From: Neofusicoccum parvum
Taxonomy: Eukaryota; Ascomycota; Dothideomycetes; Botryosphaeriales; Botryosphaeriaceae
Length of the DNA stretch: 64,000 bases
Assembly: GCA_020912385.1 (NCBI GenBank)
Contig: CP087207.1
Location: forward strand, 1,798,001-1,862,000
Reading direction: 5' to 3'
Shown here: positions 52,205-63,495 of the stretch, piece after piece
Layout: every line of letters starts with the position of its first letter
Numbering within the stretch: position 1 is the first letter of the stretch
The notes under the pieces: model-generated
The model's database searches: none
Seen by the model: the letters and a program-made list of their open reading frames with translations, nothing else
Told to the model about the DNA's origin: nothing
Translations under genes and position numbers: made by a program

Positions 52205-53546
52205 TTACTCAGCCACATACTGCGTCTCCTGGGATGAAGTATTGGTTTTGGAACCGTCGACAATGTTAAGCGTCGACATATCGGCACCCTTAGCCCTCGA
52301 ATACTTGGTGCGCCAAAAAGCCCTCTCGACGTCACTGCCCCAGACCCGCAGCTCATCATCCTGATTCCATTCATTTCCAAACCCGAAGTTTGGCAGCAAG
52401 CTCTCATCACTGCTGCGTTGTGGGGTGCCGTCGTAGTAGTAGTTGTTCCACGACAGCTCGGTCCGCGTCGGAGCGATCTCTGCCTGTCTGGCAGCCTCCC
52501 TCTGCGCATCGTACGACCAGGACTTGGCCTTCTTCCGAAGAGCCTCGACGAGCTTGCCGAAGTCTCTGTGCGTCTCGGGGAACTTGTCGACCACTTTCTT
52601 GAGGTCTGTGATCATGGACGGGAGAAGCGCGCAGTCCATGAGGTTGATGAAGACCTGAACGGCGGGTGCCCGGATCCGACCACCGAGCAGGCTGCGCAGC
52701 TTGTCGTCCGAGAATGGAGTCGATGGTCGGACTCCGGCGTCGGATGGACAGCTGGCGTTGTGTGAGTCATGTGCGGCTAGTGGCTCGTCGTCGGAGCTGG
52801 GGCCATGGGTCCACTGCGGGCCTCCGCAGGTGCCTGGGGGTGGATCGACTAGCTGATCGTTGACGATAGTAGTAGCGTCGCTAAGCGGCTCGGTTGGGTC
52901 CGTAGAAGGCTTTCGCGGACGGCTGTGGGCCTCCGCCGCGGCTTCGTTATGTGTCTCTGAACTGTGGCTTGACTCGTCTTCGAAATATTCTTTCGCCGCT
53001 GATAGCGCTTCACAGTTCGCTGCGGTTGGGTCTTGTTGATTGGGACCATCATCAAGCCCATTTATCAGCGCTAACAGCGTTCTGCTCCTCATCGCGGCTT
53101 TCTCTAACCTCGCCGTTGCTATCCTCGCATAGTCTTGTCTCCTCGACGTCTTGAATTTTTGCTTCTGTACTTGAGGTGCCAGAGTGGCCTTCTGCCAATC
53201 AAGATGTTTCCTCTCCTCCTTTTCTGCCCTTCGTATCTCGTCCCTAGCGGCTGCTTCTGCTTTGTATTCTTTTTCCCATTCGACTAATAGCGCAAAGACT
53301 TCTTTTCTCTTCGGAGCATTACTGTCGTTGCTTTCAAACGGTCAGCCGGCGAAATTTCTGTACGTATTTGATTACAAACTCTTGGGAATCCTTTGAGAAG
53401 CTTTGCGGCTCTGGGGAATCCTTTGAGAGACTTTGCGGCTCGGGAGAGAAGGGCTGTAAGCGTTGCATTGACGCGAACAAGGTCTTGTTGGCTTCGCGGA
53501 CGTCAAGAAGTGTCTGGCCGAGGACGTCGGTAAGCACGGACATCAT
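52205..53546 (-). CDS. LSWN-domain orphan protein, copy 1
   Basis: Unrecognised family. The main exon runs from about 53,315 to the TAA at 52205: a coiled-coil N-terminus (EVFALLVEWEKEYKAEAAAR, DEIRRAEKEERKHLDWQKAT), then a Ser/Pro linker. The repeated domain follows: GGRIRAPAVQVFINLMDCAL, MITDLKKVVDKFPETHRDFG, ending with ELSWNNYYYDG. Tail acidic and polar. A first exon starting MMSVLTDVLGQTLLDV (53546), with a SPEPQSLSKD repeat, is likely, but I could not find a junction in matching phase, so the 5' end is uncertain. Shares domain order with the gene at 54.6-56.1 kb. Confidence 0.55.
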
Positions 53547-54313
53547 ATGCAGAAAAAGAAGCGCACCGAGCGATGCAGCGAGAGATTATCGAGGCGCGGA
53601 GATGGGCCGCATACGAGCCGATACAGCTGGGATTGGAGAAGAAGAAAGCGAGGGACAGCTCAGCTCCGCGAGCAGGATTCGGGCTGCAGAAATAGTGCGG
53701 CAACCGAGCGTTGATATGCTTGTTGAAATCTGGGTTGCTGGGGCGAAACAACTCTCCGTGCTACATGATCCTGCGCGGGACCGATCGCGGGAAATTCCAC
53801 GCATTCGTACGGCAGATCCGCTGCATGGATGATCCTTGGGCCAATGGTAGTGAAGAAAGCCCCATGGTCCTCTGCTAGCGCACGGCATGGCTGTGCAGCT
53901 GCAGAGGCGGTCTTCATGCAGACTCCATCTTATGAAAAATATGCTTTGAATAACTCACTCGTGTTGCTGGAGGGGCGGCCTCCACTCCAAGATTCTGCCT
54001 GAACGCAAATGGCACGTGAGCGCGAGATGGGCCCTTAGTGTTGGCACAACGTCCCGTTGGCCATCAAGTTTGAAATTCTACCAAGGAGTATGATCTTGAC
54101 TCGAATTCCACTTCTATTCAATACTTGAGAACACAAGAAGCCAGAATACGTTGCAGACTACGTCCCTAAGTAAAAGATTCGAGAACCCCAAACAACTCCT
54201 GGCAGAACATCAAAAACACTAACCGGTCTGTACCTGGCACAGGATGGACTGCATGTTAAACCGTGTCACACATTCCAATGTCCTTCACAGTATAACTTCC
54301 ATCCTGGGCACAC
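53547..54313. other. Intergenic
   Basis: No supported gene between two copies of the LSWN family. Confidence 0.4.
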
Positions 54314-54787
54314 CTAGTTGCTCCAAGAGAGCTCGTTACGCAACTTGGGCATGTCGCTGTTCGCATCCTCAGCTTCCGCTAATTTGTCATGATATGTACA
54401 ATTTGCTTGTTGCATTTTACAGAGCATCCTGAAGTTCTTGCGCGATGGATCATGTTTGTCGAGAACGTATTCCAGGTCAGTGATCATGTCGTGGCAAAGA
54501 ACGGGTTCGAAAAGATTGATGAAGATTTGCACGACGGATTGATCCAGCTGGGGACCTATAAGTCTGCTTAAGGCCGGTTCCGCTTTGGGCTGCCGAGATG
54601 GCTCAAGGACCGGAGCGCATTTGAGGGAGGCCTCGGCAACTTCAACGGGGCTGGAGTGATTGGATTTGGACGGCGGTCGCTCATGATCTGGTGCTGCTTC
54701 CGGAGGCATTCGCGATATGGAGCCCCGCAGTTGAAGCATTTGGCATCTTTCAGTAATGAGCTTACCGCCTCCCCACACCCTTTGCAA
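54314..54787 (-). pseudogene. LSWN-domain copy 3, truncated, out of frame with copy 2
   Basis: From about 54,590 the minus strand encodes LSRLIGPQLDQSVVQIFINL, FEPVLCHDMITDLEYVLDKH and ends RNELSWSN followed by TAG (54314-54316), exactly where the other copies continue LSWN[NK].[YF].[FY][DN]G. Its 5' part overlaps the end of copy 2 in another frame, and its upstream Met has no family-like sequence behind it. It reads as a second domain once fused to copy 2 and now cut off by a frameshift near 54,570-54,600 and a nonsense codon. Confidence 0.5.
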
Positions 54788-56132
54788 CGAGATATACTCA
54801 TATCTCTATCCAAAATGCCAAGTATGTGCCAATCGCATGGATTGTTTTCTGAGTGTGCAGTGCGCCGAAACGCATGGAAGTTATGGATCTTCTTGGAATA
54901 GATGATTGGGTCATGTCGATTGTATTTCGCATGTGGCTTGCCGTTGAAGTGGAATTTGTTCCATGAAAGCGTACTTTTCATCTTTTCAGCGCGCTGTTTG
55001 CTGGGACGTAATGCCTCCTCGAGCTGATAGTAGTAATCTGATTTCGTATCCGGCGAGGTCTTAAGACAGCAGCATAGAGAGAGGAAGTTGTGACGCGTGA
55101 TGAAATTCTTATCGAGTGTGGTTTTCAGGTCGCATAGCATGTCGTGAGAGAGCGCCGGTTCCAGATGATTGATGAAAACTTGGGCAATGGGGAGGTTCAT
55201 CCTGGACCCCAACGTTTGCCGAATTATATTTTCCGTGATCCGGGCGTTTCGAGAGGGCTTTTCCGCTAGTGGTGATGATACCAGAGTCTTCTGAGTATCT
55301 TCGTCACTCTCGTGTTGACTGGGCTGTTCTGATTGAGTGATGCTCTGAGTCGCGTTGAAGTTGGACGTACGGCAGAGGCGCTCCGAAGAATATTCAACAT
55401 CAAGAGACCGCTTCCGCTTCGTTCGAGCAGTTTGCTGGACCGGCGATGCGGTATCATGTGGGCCCATACCGGTACTCGTGGCATCGGGAGGCGGGATAGC
55501 GACTACGATGTTATCCAACGATCGTGTCGCATTGGAATGGCTGCGCTTGTCCTTAGCCCACGGAGAAGACATTTTGCAATCTGAGGAAGTTTTCGATTAG
55601 CCTCTATCGTAGTGCGACTCTTGATCATGAAGCTAGGCTACTACCGCGAGACAGTTGCTGGATGCGCGAGACGCCATTGGAGCCCTCATTCTGAGGTCTA
55701 GCCTTGCTCGAGCTCTGCGGTACCGATTCGCCAAGAACGGGTGTCATAGCAGCCACTGCGTCCACGAAGCCGGCATCTCGCTGGCGTGCCATCGATTCCT
55801 CGAGATCCCGTTCATGTGCTTCAATTCTCTGCTGAATCTGCTCTTGCTTTGCTTTGTTCATCTGCACGCCATGATTCCAACCATCTAATTCCTTTTGCAG
55901 CTCTCGATCCGCTTGATTCCGCACAGATCTTTCCCGTGCCTCTTGTTCCGCGGTCTCCTTTTTGGAGGCCTCGAATTCCGCTTTCGCGCGTTCGATCGCC
56001 TCCTTCTGCTTCATTCTGGCGTTATCAGTCCTGCACCAATGAGCCGAGGGACGTTGAAGAGGTGGTATTTTAGTACCTTAAGACGTTCCCGGGACTCTTC
56101 GTATGCGCGAGAATAAGAGGAGGAGGAGGCAT
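54568..56132 (-). CDS. LSWN-domain orphan protein, copy 2, with zinc ribbon
   Basis: Exons 56132-56077, 56015-55645 and 55580-54568, introns 61 and 64 bp; 479 aa. N-terminus MPPPPLILAHTKSPGNVLR joins MKQKEAIERAKAEFEASKKE, a long coiled coil to about residue 105. Then a Ser-rich linker and the family domain: RQTLGSRMNLPIAQVFINHL, EPALSHDMLCDLKTTLDK, STLSWNKFHFNG. Near the C-terminus CKGCGEAVSSLLKDAKCFNC forms a CX2C...CX2C zinc-ribbon-like knuckle absent from copy 1. The tail is basic (GSPKRNRP). Splicing of exon 3 to the coiled coil is supported by phase and by the same domain order in copy 1. Cell role unknown; nucleic-acid or protein binding is a guess. Confidence 0.6.
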
Positions 56133-56929
56133 GGCGACAACGCGGACGGATATCGCAGGCGAGGAAATCAAAGCGCAAGAGCCAGGGAGGCGGTGCGAGA
56201 GATGTTGACGAGCTAGACGGCGCGAAGATAGATGCTGCGGGATTGTAGCTGGGCGTGGTGAGCGGGTGGAGCTCGCTTGGTCCAGTCACACGTCTGCTGC
56301 TGGACTGACAGGTCTTTTTATGCAGCCTGATCTTTGCGCGAGACTAGCCGTTGCACAATTCGCCAATCGGGCAACTGATCTGCTGCAGGGTTGACGCTCC
56401 AGCCAATGAGTGCGGAACGTCCCGTGCACCTGCATAGACGCGCTGCTGGGGAAGGCGGTCTACATGCCGATATCCATGTCTTGCGTGGTTGTACAAGACA
56501 GGTCCGGGCGGAAGGAGCCATGATGCAGAGGCTGAGCTGCGGGTGCAGCCGTTTTTAATCTGCTGTAGCGTCATTTTGCGCGGCGCCAGTCCTGCAGGTG
56601 GTTTGAGCCTCTCTCGCCATTCGGACATATACGATCAGATCATTTTGATCAACTGACATTCGCGAAGAGGTAAGAATTCCTCCATCAGAATCTACACGCT
56701 GCTCAAGGGTTGAGATGCGGGTATTGGACCGATATCGATCCTTCCTCCGTCACTCTCGAGCATTCAAGCAATCCTCCAAGAAGTGTAGGCTCTGAGGTGC
56801 ATGTACTCCGAGTCGGCATGCTCGCAGCTAGCTCAAGGTGTTGGCTGTCAGTACGTACCCCGTATCCTTCACTATTGGTGTAGACTTACTCGTCGTCAGC
56901 CTATCCCGTCCCCGGCGGCGTAGCTGGCT
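56133..56929. other. Intergenic
   Basis: Promoter side of LSWN copy 2, then sequence without a supported frame up to the polyketide synthase relic. Confidence 0.4.
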
Positions 56930-59560
56930 TGGCCAGGGTTGCCAAGAATACCGGTGGGGGAGGACGGGAAGCAAGACGCGAGTTTGAGGGTTGCGTCGAC
57001 TGTTTGCACGATAGTGACGCGCAAATGGGAGTTGGTCCTGGTCTCGAAGATGGATTCCTGCGTTTTTGATTGTATACAGTTTGGAAAAATATTTCCGAGG
57101 ACGACTGACCTGACACGCCACGGCGGTCCGCATGATTCCCTGCGCCAGGGGGAAGCATGCCTTACCGCTCACATCAATGACGAGCTGCAAATCAATCGTT
57201 TCCTTCGTCGTCTCGACCATAAACAGCTTCCCGCTCCTCCGGGTCGACCTGGACATCCAGCCTCCCGAACGCCACCGCATCGCCCCACGCGGCGAAGAGC
57301 TCGCTTGCAGCTTCGAAGAAAGCGGATGAAACGTCAGTGAAGCCGTAGCGCGTGGGCTGGGGCGGCCTTCCCGCGTCGCCGCCGCCCAGCGCGCGCAGGA
57401 GGGGCAGGGTGCAGCCGCCCGTGCGGCCGCCGATCACGAGGAGATTGCAGCGGGGACAGGCGGCTGCACGTAGCTCGATGAGGCGAGAGACATGGCTCTA
57501 GGGTCGATTCACCCGCCGTCATTCAAAGAAGGCGTAGGGTTGTTTGTCGCGGAGCATCAGCCGTCTCGCCGCGCAAGATCTGTGGGAGGGTTGGTGGCAC
57601 AGCATTCGCCGTTTACACTCTCGGCTGTCGCATCCTCTAGTAGCTGCGGCATCTCGTGCGCTGCCGCGCGCAGCCCTGCTAGGGCTTTGGGACGCTCAAG
57701 GGAAAACGGGCGGCCGCTTCTGCGTCCGCCTACGCAGCGCATTGTGGTGCCATTCCACGCCAGCAAGCCCCGTGGCTGGAACCCGCGCAGCCGCCTCATT
57801 GGTGAGATGGAAGCAGGCGTGCTGCAGGCAAACGCTGACAGCGGCCTTGCCAGCGCTCACATCCAGCCGCAGTACGTTCCCGACGGTGCTCCGCCGCTTC
57901 TGGAACCTAACAGCTGTCGACCAGGCATCCTGCATCTCTCATCCAACTACCCTTGCGCTGCCACTGACCGGATTGCGGGCCAGGCCTTGGTTTTCCGCGA
58001 CAGCCGGGCTGCCTTTATCCGCCACCGTTGTCGACGCCGGGACCATCTGCGGTCGTCGAGCTTGGCGGCGCCGGCCGCGTGGAGCGAGATGTGCAGCTTG
58101 ACGCCGGAGCGCGGGTCGTCCGGGATCACGAGCGCGGCGGCGATGTCGACGCTGCGTAGCCGGAACCCCGATGGGGCCCGGTCGGCGGCGCTGTTCTGCC
58201 GGGCTGTTTCGATGGCCACGGATACTTGTGTGGCTGGCGGCCGTGTAGACGAACGTAGGCAGCATGCGGTGGTCTTATGAGCTAGTCTGGGCGCATGGAA
58301 TGCCGCCGGCTGGGGGAGCGCGGGTTGTCGCCCCGGGACTCCGGGAGGAGCCCGTTGAGGAGGCCGTGAGCCAGGAATGAGCGAAGGCTGTAGTCGAGGA
58401 TAAGGCTCCACAGGTATGTTGGGAGACTGGGGAGGAAGCTTGGTGACTTCGCTCCCGTGGGGGACTTGATCGCTTCGATGTTGAAGACGTGGCTGCCCTG
58501 CGGAAAGAGGCAGATGCGGTTTTGCTCTGGCACCACTGTATCCTGGCCTCACCCCAGGCATATGCCACAGGGATGTTTGGGCAACATTTGCTGGATGGGG
58601 CTTTTGAGCGCACTGTAGGGGCCGATCGCCATGAGGGAGTTGGCCTCTTCGCTCATTTCCTCCAGGGCGCTGCTGGTCGGGCAAGGCTGCGGACCTAATA
58701 CTTGAGTCCAAGTTGCTTGCCATGAATCATATTTGATCTCTTCATCGGCAAGTAATATGAGACACCGTCCTAAAGTAGACCACTGGTTGATAGCACCGAG
58801 CACCGCGAGCGCGTCTCGTACTCGCCGGCGATGACCCAAGGGAAGAGAGAGCGTCGCCAGGAGATGGTAAGGGCGAGTTCTATCAGTGAAACTTGTCAGC
58901 CTGGTGCGCTAAGGTATTCTGAGATGCTGTTCACCGTGATGGTCGACATCTGGCCATTCTGATTGAGTACAGTCCCACGGATGATGGCGTGAAAGCGGAA
59001 GCCGGCTGCGAGGGCGGCTAAGGGCGGTTTGGAGAGAGGCGTGACGCCCTCGCCGCGGCAATAGCAGGAGGCTCGCGTGTTCCAGGCGCAGCAGCAGCCT
59101 GAAGGTCCGAGGACACTACGAGAGAGCGGTGTTAGTCGGGCAAGTCTTTGGTAAGGTGCGGGCGTACTTGGTGCTGGACGCGACGAAGGGCATGCTTGGG
59201 TCGAGTATGAGGTTAGCAGCGGAGATGATGGCAGTCTCGCAGTTACCAGATGAGAAGAATGAGATGGAGGCGCTGGCACACTAGATGTAAAGCTGTCAGG
59301 CAGATCGAGCAGCCCGTGTCGAGCCGTTTTCCCGCCGCGCCAACCCAGACTGACGTCGGTGATGCCGACCATCGTGCGCGGTTTCTTCTCATGCCACAGC
59401 AAAGGCCGCTTGCCCCCTTCATCTGCGCAGCCCACGCCACGATCGCAGACGCCGTGGTGCAGCTCGCCTCCTTCGACTGTGTAGTGGGCTTCAGCCTGGG
59501 CTCCGCGTTTGCGCTATCAAACCCGCTCAAGCGGCAGAGCAGGATCGACACCAGGACAGG
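56930..59560 (-). pseudogene. Relic of a highly reducing polyketide synthase (KS-AT-DH-MT remnants)
   Basis: Pieces in the normal domain order on the minus strand, scattered over all three frames. KS: LDTGCSICLTALHLVCQRLH near 59,300 (active-site Cys region) and RGEGVTPLSKPPLAAL with FHAIIRGTVLNQNGQ near 59,000. AT end: MAIGPYSALKSPIQQMLPKH near 58,590. DH: FLPSLPTYLW with YSLRSFLAHG near 58,400, and SGFRLRSVDIAAALVIPDDP near 58,150. C-methyltransferase: GGRTGGCTLPLLRALGGGD and YGFTDVSSAFFEAASELFA near 57,400. The spacing is far too short (KS to MT 2 kb) and the AT core, ER, KR and ACP are not seen. Frameshifts and deletions make it inactive. No functional protein can be read from it. Confidence 0.72.
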
Positions 59561-59969
59561 CTTGCGGTCTCGTTCTCCTTCGTTGCGATGCTGTCTTTGA
59601 GACGGTTACGGCGAGTTCTCTGTTGTGGAGCTCGCTGCTGTGGCGGATCGGCGAGGAGATCGTTATGGTGAAGTGTTGAACGAAGATGCGCGGAAGCGGC
59701 GTGACAGATGCTCTGGAACAACTAGAGAGGGGGCTTCGAGAGCGAGTAAGACGATTTGGGCGTCGTCGCGCTAGGATTGCGACTCCAAGGACAAGGTGTG
59801 CGTGGCGCGCAGCGCGCTGACGCTGCTGACGACCGCGAGGGATATAAACGCCAACGGCTGACCTCACTTGCGCCGGAAGGTGTCAATGCAGCTGCACCGT
59901 GCCTGCAGACGACAGCCTGAAGCTCTGGCATCCAACCAGATGTGCGGTGGTGATGATCGCAAGTCAACA
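59561..59969. other. Intergenic
   Basis: No recognisable PKS sequence upstream of the KS remnant; nothing supported. Confidence 0.4.
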
Positions 59970-60265
59970 ACGAGGACTTTCTTCCTTGAGAGCCCGCGCA
60001 TGGCGGGCCAAACAACGAAAAAGAGGTCGCGTCAAACGGAGGCAGTGCAATACCGGTGACACAGTGGACAGTGGCATGAGCGGAGCTCAGAGGCCACCGA
60101 CCTGGTTCCAAAAAATGTGATCCTGAGCGGGTGAGCGGACCCCGCCCAAGATCAGTCGGCCTAGGAGTGTTACTACAATTGAGCTCCAGCTGGCCGACCA
60201 TGAGGAAGAAAAGGGAGTAGTCGGGGCGAGGAGGAGAGGGGTTTATATAGGCGAGCAGGAGGGCA
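59970..60265 (-). repeat. Dispersed TATA-bearing repeat, copy R3
   Basis: Minus strand: CTATATAAACCCC at about 60,251-60,239, CTCCTCCTCGCC, CCTTTTCTTCCTC, TTTTTTGGAACC, then ATTGCACTGCCT at 60051-60040 and TCAAGGAAGAAAG near 59,978. Matches R1 and R2 in order and spacing (199 bp from TATA to ATTGCACTGCCT). Confidence 0.6.
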
Positions 60266-61407
60266 GGTGTGATCCGCCAGGCAACCGCCGTCACATGCTG
60301 ATCTTGCTCATCTGATATCATTCACATCCTGGTGACAACCACGGGGCTGTCCATGGAGCGATCTTCCTACATTCGGCAGCAGCGAGCTGCTGATTAAGTC
60401 GCTAAGCGAGTGGTGGCCCCCCTCCGGCAGCACTATATATATCGGCCGTCTCCTCGCCCTCGGCTCCTCTTTTCCTCCCTATGCTGGCTGAATCTACTCA
60501 GTTTAACCTCTGTAGTGCCAGCATCATACCAGGCTGAGTCGAGTGATTCCTTTGTTCTTGCCCTTCCTCCCCTTCCTCTCGAGCTTTGGCAGATCAGGAC
60601 TTATCACATCAGACTTAGAAACCAGCAAAGGCTCATACTCCTCAACTATGACTTGGAAGCTCTTGGGCTTAAAACAAATTTTTTTTCGTCGTTCGCTTTG
60701 ACATGCTCAAAGCCTCGAGGAAGAAAACAGCACCAACAATTATGCCTTGTGTTCTCAGTCTCGTTTGCTTTGGGCCAAGTGAAGTGACGGTTCTCTCCTG
60801 GTTGTGGCGCCTGCGCATTAGCGTGGAGTGTGGCACCCATGGCTCAACGACGACGCTTCACCTTAGGTGCCTTACCCTACTGCCACCGCTAGGAACGCGC
60901 TGCCTCTGGTCGACGTGGCCTTCGCAATCATTCTTAGCTATTACCTTAGCGCCGCGCCGACACTTGAGGGAAATTCTTGCTTTCTGTTACTCGTAAAAAG
61001 ACTTATTGTTGGTGTCCTTCTGCGCAGCAAGAGCGAAGTCTGTTCGCCCTCGGGTCTTCTAGGTACAGCCGCGCACAGCAGGGGCATCGCCATGGCCGCC
61101 ATCTCCGCAGCAGCACAACTATGCTCTCAGAAACACAGTTACTTTGGCACTCGGCGCATCGGTATTGGCCTGACTGCAATATTTGGAGCCGATCTGCTGC
61201 TTGGTCGAACTCTGTCGCGGTCGGTCTTTTGTAGAAGATGGTGTCCCACAGAGACGCCTCGACAGAGTTGCAACACCGGGGCCGCTAAGTGTGCCACACT
61301 TCCAGCATCTCGACAGCAAGATCCTCGTTGCTACCTAGCTACGCTAACATACAATGCTAAAGATGTTTTCCGCTGATCCTACCGTCTCAATCTCTCGTCC
61401 GCGCCAG
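60266..61407. other. Intergenic with a second TATA/pyrimidine block
   Basis: CTATATATATCGGCCG at about 60,433 followed by CTCCTCGCCCTCGGCTCCTCTTTTC resembles the start of repeat R1 on the plus strand and may be a fourth, decayed copy in inverted orientation to R3. GCCTCGAGGAAGAAAAC at about 60,712 could be its distal motif. No gene supported to the stop of the HET gene. Confidence 0.35.
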
Positions 61408-63495
61408 CTAGACAATCGTGACGGAAGTCACAACACCATCCAATGAGAGAGCGAAATCTCGAACCACACTAGACTTTTCTGGTCTCGTGAAGTCTGTTTG
61501 CCACCAGTTGGCTTCGCGAGGCTCTTGCGGCGGCTGTTGTGCCCTCTCCTTCACAAGGATACAAAAGCCTACCCGCTTGAATGATCCTTCACGGTCCGGT
61601 CTGAGGATCAGACAACCTCTCTCAGACCTACGCGCCGAGAGGGCTTCCAGGATCGGCATGCACAACACCTCCGTCCCTACTTCCAACCCGTCTCCGACCT
61701 TGGGATCGGCCCTGCAATCAGGCATGCAGAACTTTACCGCTGTACCATCCGAAACATCTTTCAGCGTCCACGGCAGGACCGAATTCTCGTGATCCGCGAT
61801 CCAGGCCCTGACGGGCCAGCCGGACAGCTTGATGTAGCCCGCCTTCACCGCGCCGGTCGGGTTCTCCCCAACCATCTCGCAAGCCGCGTCCTTAACGACG
61901 CACACCTGCCGCTGCTGGCCGCACGGGTGGACGGGATGGAGGGCGTGCTTGCCGCGCGCCCAGAAGCGGTGCTGAGCGGTGCGCGGGACTCTGCTCGCGG
62001 GGTCGGGGCCGTCCAGCTCGACGGCAGCCCACGACCAGGACGGAGCGCGGTAGAGCTGCGTTCCGGCCCTCGCCTCCTCCGGCCTGGTTCGGGCGTTGGG
62101 GACGGCCCTGCTGCCGAGCGCGAAGCGCAGCGGATACGAGTAGTCCGTGGTGCTGTACCAGCAGAGGCCCTGGACGAGGAACTCGCGCCACAGGCCGGCG
62201 AGGTAGGTCGCGTCCTTGCCGTGCTGCCGCCTGTCGCGCTGGAACACCTGGGCCAGGCCCGACAGCGCGGGCAGCTTGTCCTCCGGGTAGCCGAGGCTGC
62301 GCACCGAGTAGTTGCTGACGATGTCTTCCCAGTGCTCCAGCGCGTCGAAGTCGTCGGCCGGGACCGTCTTCGCGAGCTCGCCGAGCCACTTGCGCCAGCC
62401 GGCCGCCCCGGTGATCTGCCCGCACTCGCACTTGTGCGCCTGCTTGCACCTCCAGATGACGTCGAACTCGCCGAAGTGCAGCACGCGCGGAGGGAGCAGG
62501 AACTCCTGGAACGTCCAGCCGCGCTTCTCGAGCTCGGACGGCCCGCCCCAGTGGTTCTTGTCGGCGCGGATGTAAAAGGACGCCGCCTTCCTGTCATCGC
62601 CAATCACGCTTAGCTTGTGGTCTTCAATCTCCTCGGAAAATATGCCTTTGTCAGTGCTGGTGGAGATGTCGGCGGAGATGGTGAAGTGGGATTTCCTGTA
62701 GATGGCCGACATCTTCGAATTTTCCCGGGCATAGTCCTCCTTTTGCTGTTGCGTCTCTCGTTCCGTTGGGCGGTCCCGGATCTCCTGAAGGATGCACAAC
62801 GCGTCAATCCATAGGTAAGCAACTTCCATGCTCCTGGCTACGATAACAGCATCTTTGAATGTCTTCGGGAGATGGTCAAAGGCAATGCCTGCTCTGTGCT
62901 CGTCTATAGTCCTCGTGTTTGTGAGGAGAAGTGTCCCACCCCAGCGGTAGCTTAAACATGCGTATGGATGCTCTGATCCGGTTGTGGCGATCACGCGGAT
63001 GCGATCTTTCTCTCTGATGTCCAACAGCCTCCCTGGGAACCCACCGAGATCGTCGGTGCTACAGTGGTGACTTCTGATACATTCTTCCAGCCATCCTTTG
63101 GCTTTCTGAAATGTCTGGGGTTTGTTGGTCGTGGACCCAAAGCGATTGGCTGTTGGAAAATGATAGCCTCGCAAGGTAAAGTTCGAAGGGTCCTCCGAGT
63201 CCCGAAAGAGAATGATCGTTATGTACTTTCCGTCGACCACAAATGAAAGATCTTTCTCTGTCTTCTCAGCAAGAAATCGTGGAGGGTAAACAGTGATGGA
63301 CTCCAGGGTGACAGGCCTCGGCGCTGAATATAAGTGCGGCAGCTTCCCATTGACGACGGCGAGGATTGCCTCTTTGATTGCCGCACAGAGCCGACAAGAT
63401 TCAGCTGCGGCTCGGATTCGAGAAAATGCAACGGAGCGAAACATTCTTCTCTCTTCGCAAGGACACATGACCGTGGGTTGCGGGACGTCGGCCAT
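61408..63495 (-). CDS. HET-domain (heterokaryon incompatibility) protein
   Basis: 695 aa, single exon, start MADVPQPTVMCPCEERRMF (63495). The HET domain occupies about residues 185-345: YACLSYRWGGTLLLTNTRTI, FDHLPKTFKDAVIVARSMEV, YLWIDALCILQE, and RGWTFQEFLLPPRVLHFGEF. An N-terminal Cys-rich part (MCPCEER, SCRLCAAIKEA) is typical. C-terminal region: YRAPSWSWAAVELDG, also a common motif in this family. HET proteins act in non-self recognition and can trigger cell death on fusion of unlike hyphae; they are often found in variable genome regions. No frame damage seen, so probably functional. The frames on the other strand are shadows of its GC-rich C-terminal half. Confidence 0.9.
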   Translation of the reverse strand: MADVPQPTVMCPCEERRMFRSVAFSRIRAAAESCRLCAAIKEAILAVVNGKLPHLYSAPRPVTLESITVYPPRFLAEKTEKDLSFVVDGKYITIILFRDSEDPSNFTLRGYHFPTANRFGSTTNKPQTFQKAKGWLEECIRSHHCSTDDLGGFPGRLLDIREKDRIRVIATTGSEHPYACLSYRWGGTLLLTNTRTIDEHRAGIAFDHLPKTFKDAVIVARSMEVAYLWIDALCILQEIRDRPTERETQQQKEDYARENSKMSAIYRKSHFTISADISTSTDKGIFSEEIEDHKLSVIGDDRKAASFYIRADKNHWGGPSELEKRGWTFQEFLLPPRVLHFGEFDVIWRCKQAHKCECGQITGAAGWRKWLGELAKTVPADDFDALEHWEDIVSNYSVRSLGYPEDKLPALSGLAQVFQRDRRQHGKDATYLAGLWREFLVQGLCWYSTTDYSYPLRFALGSRAVPNARTRPEEARAGTQLYRAPSWSWAAVELDGPDPASRVPRTAQHRFWARGKHALHPVHPCGQQRQVCVVKDAACEMVGENPTGAVKAGYIKLSGWPVRAWIADHENSVLPWTLKDVSDGTAVKFCMPDCRADPKVGDGLEVGTEVLCMPILEALSARRSERGCLILRPDREGSFKRVGFCILVKERAQQPPQEPREANWWQTDFTRPEKSSVVRDFALSLDGVVTSVTIV

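Noticed and set aside
61789..62613. 274-codon plus-strand frame
   Set aside because: Antisense shadow of the GC-rich C-terminal half of the HET gene.
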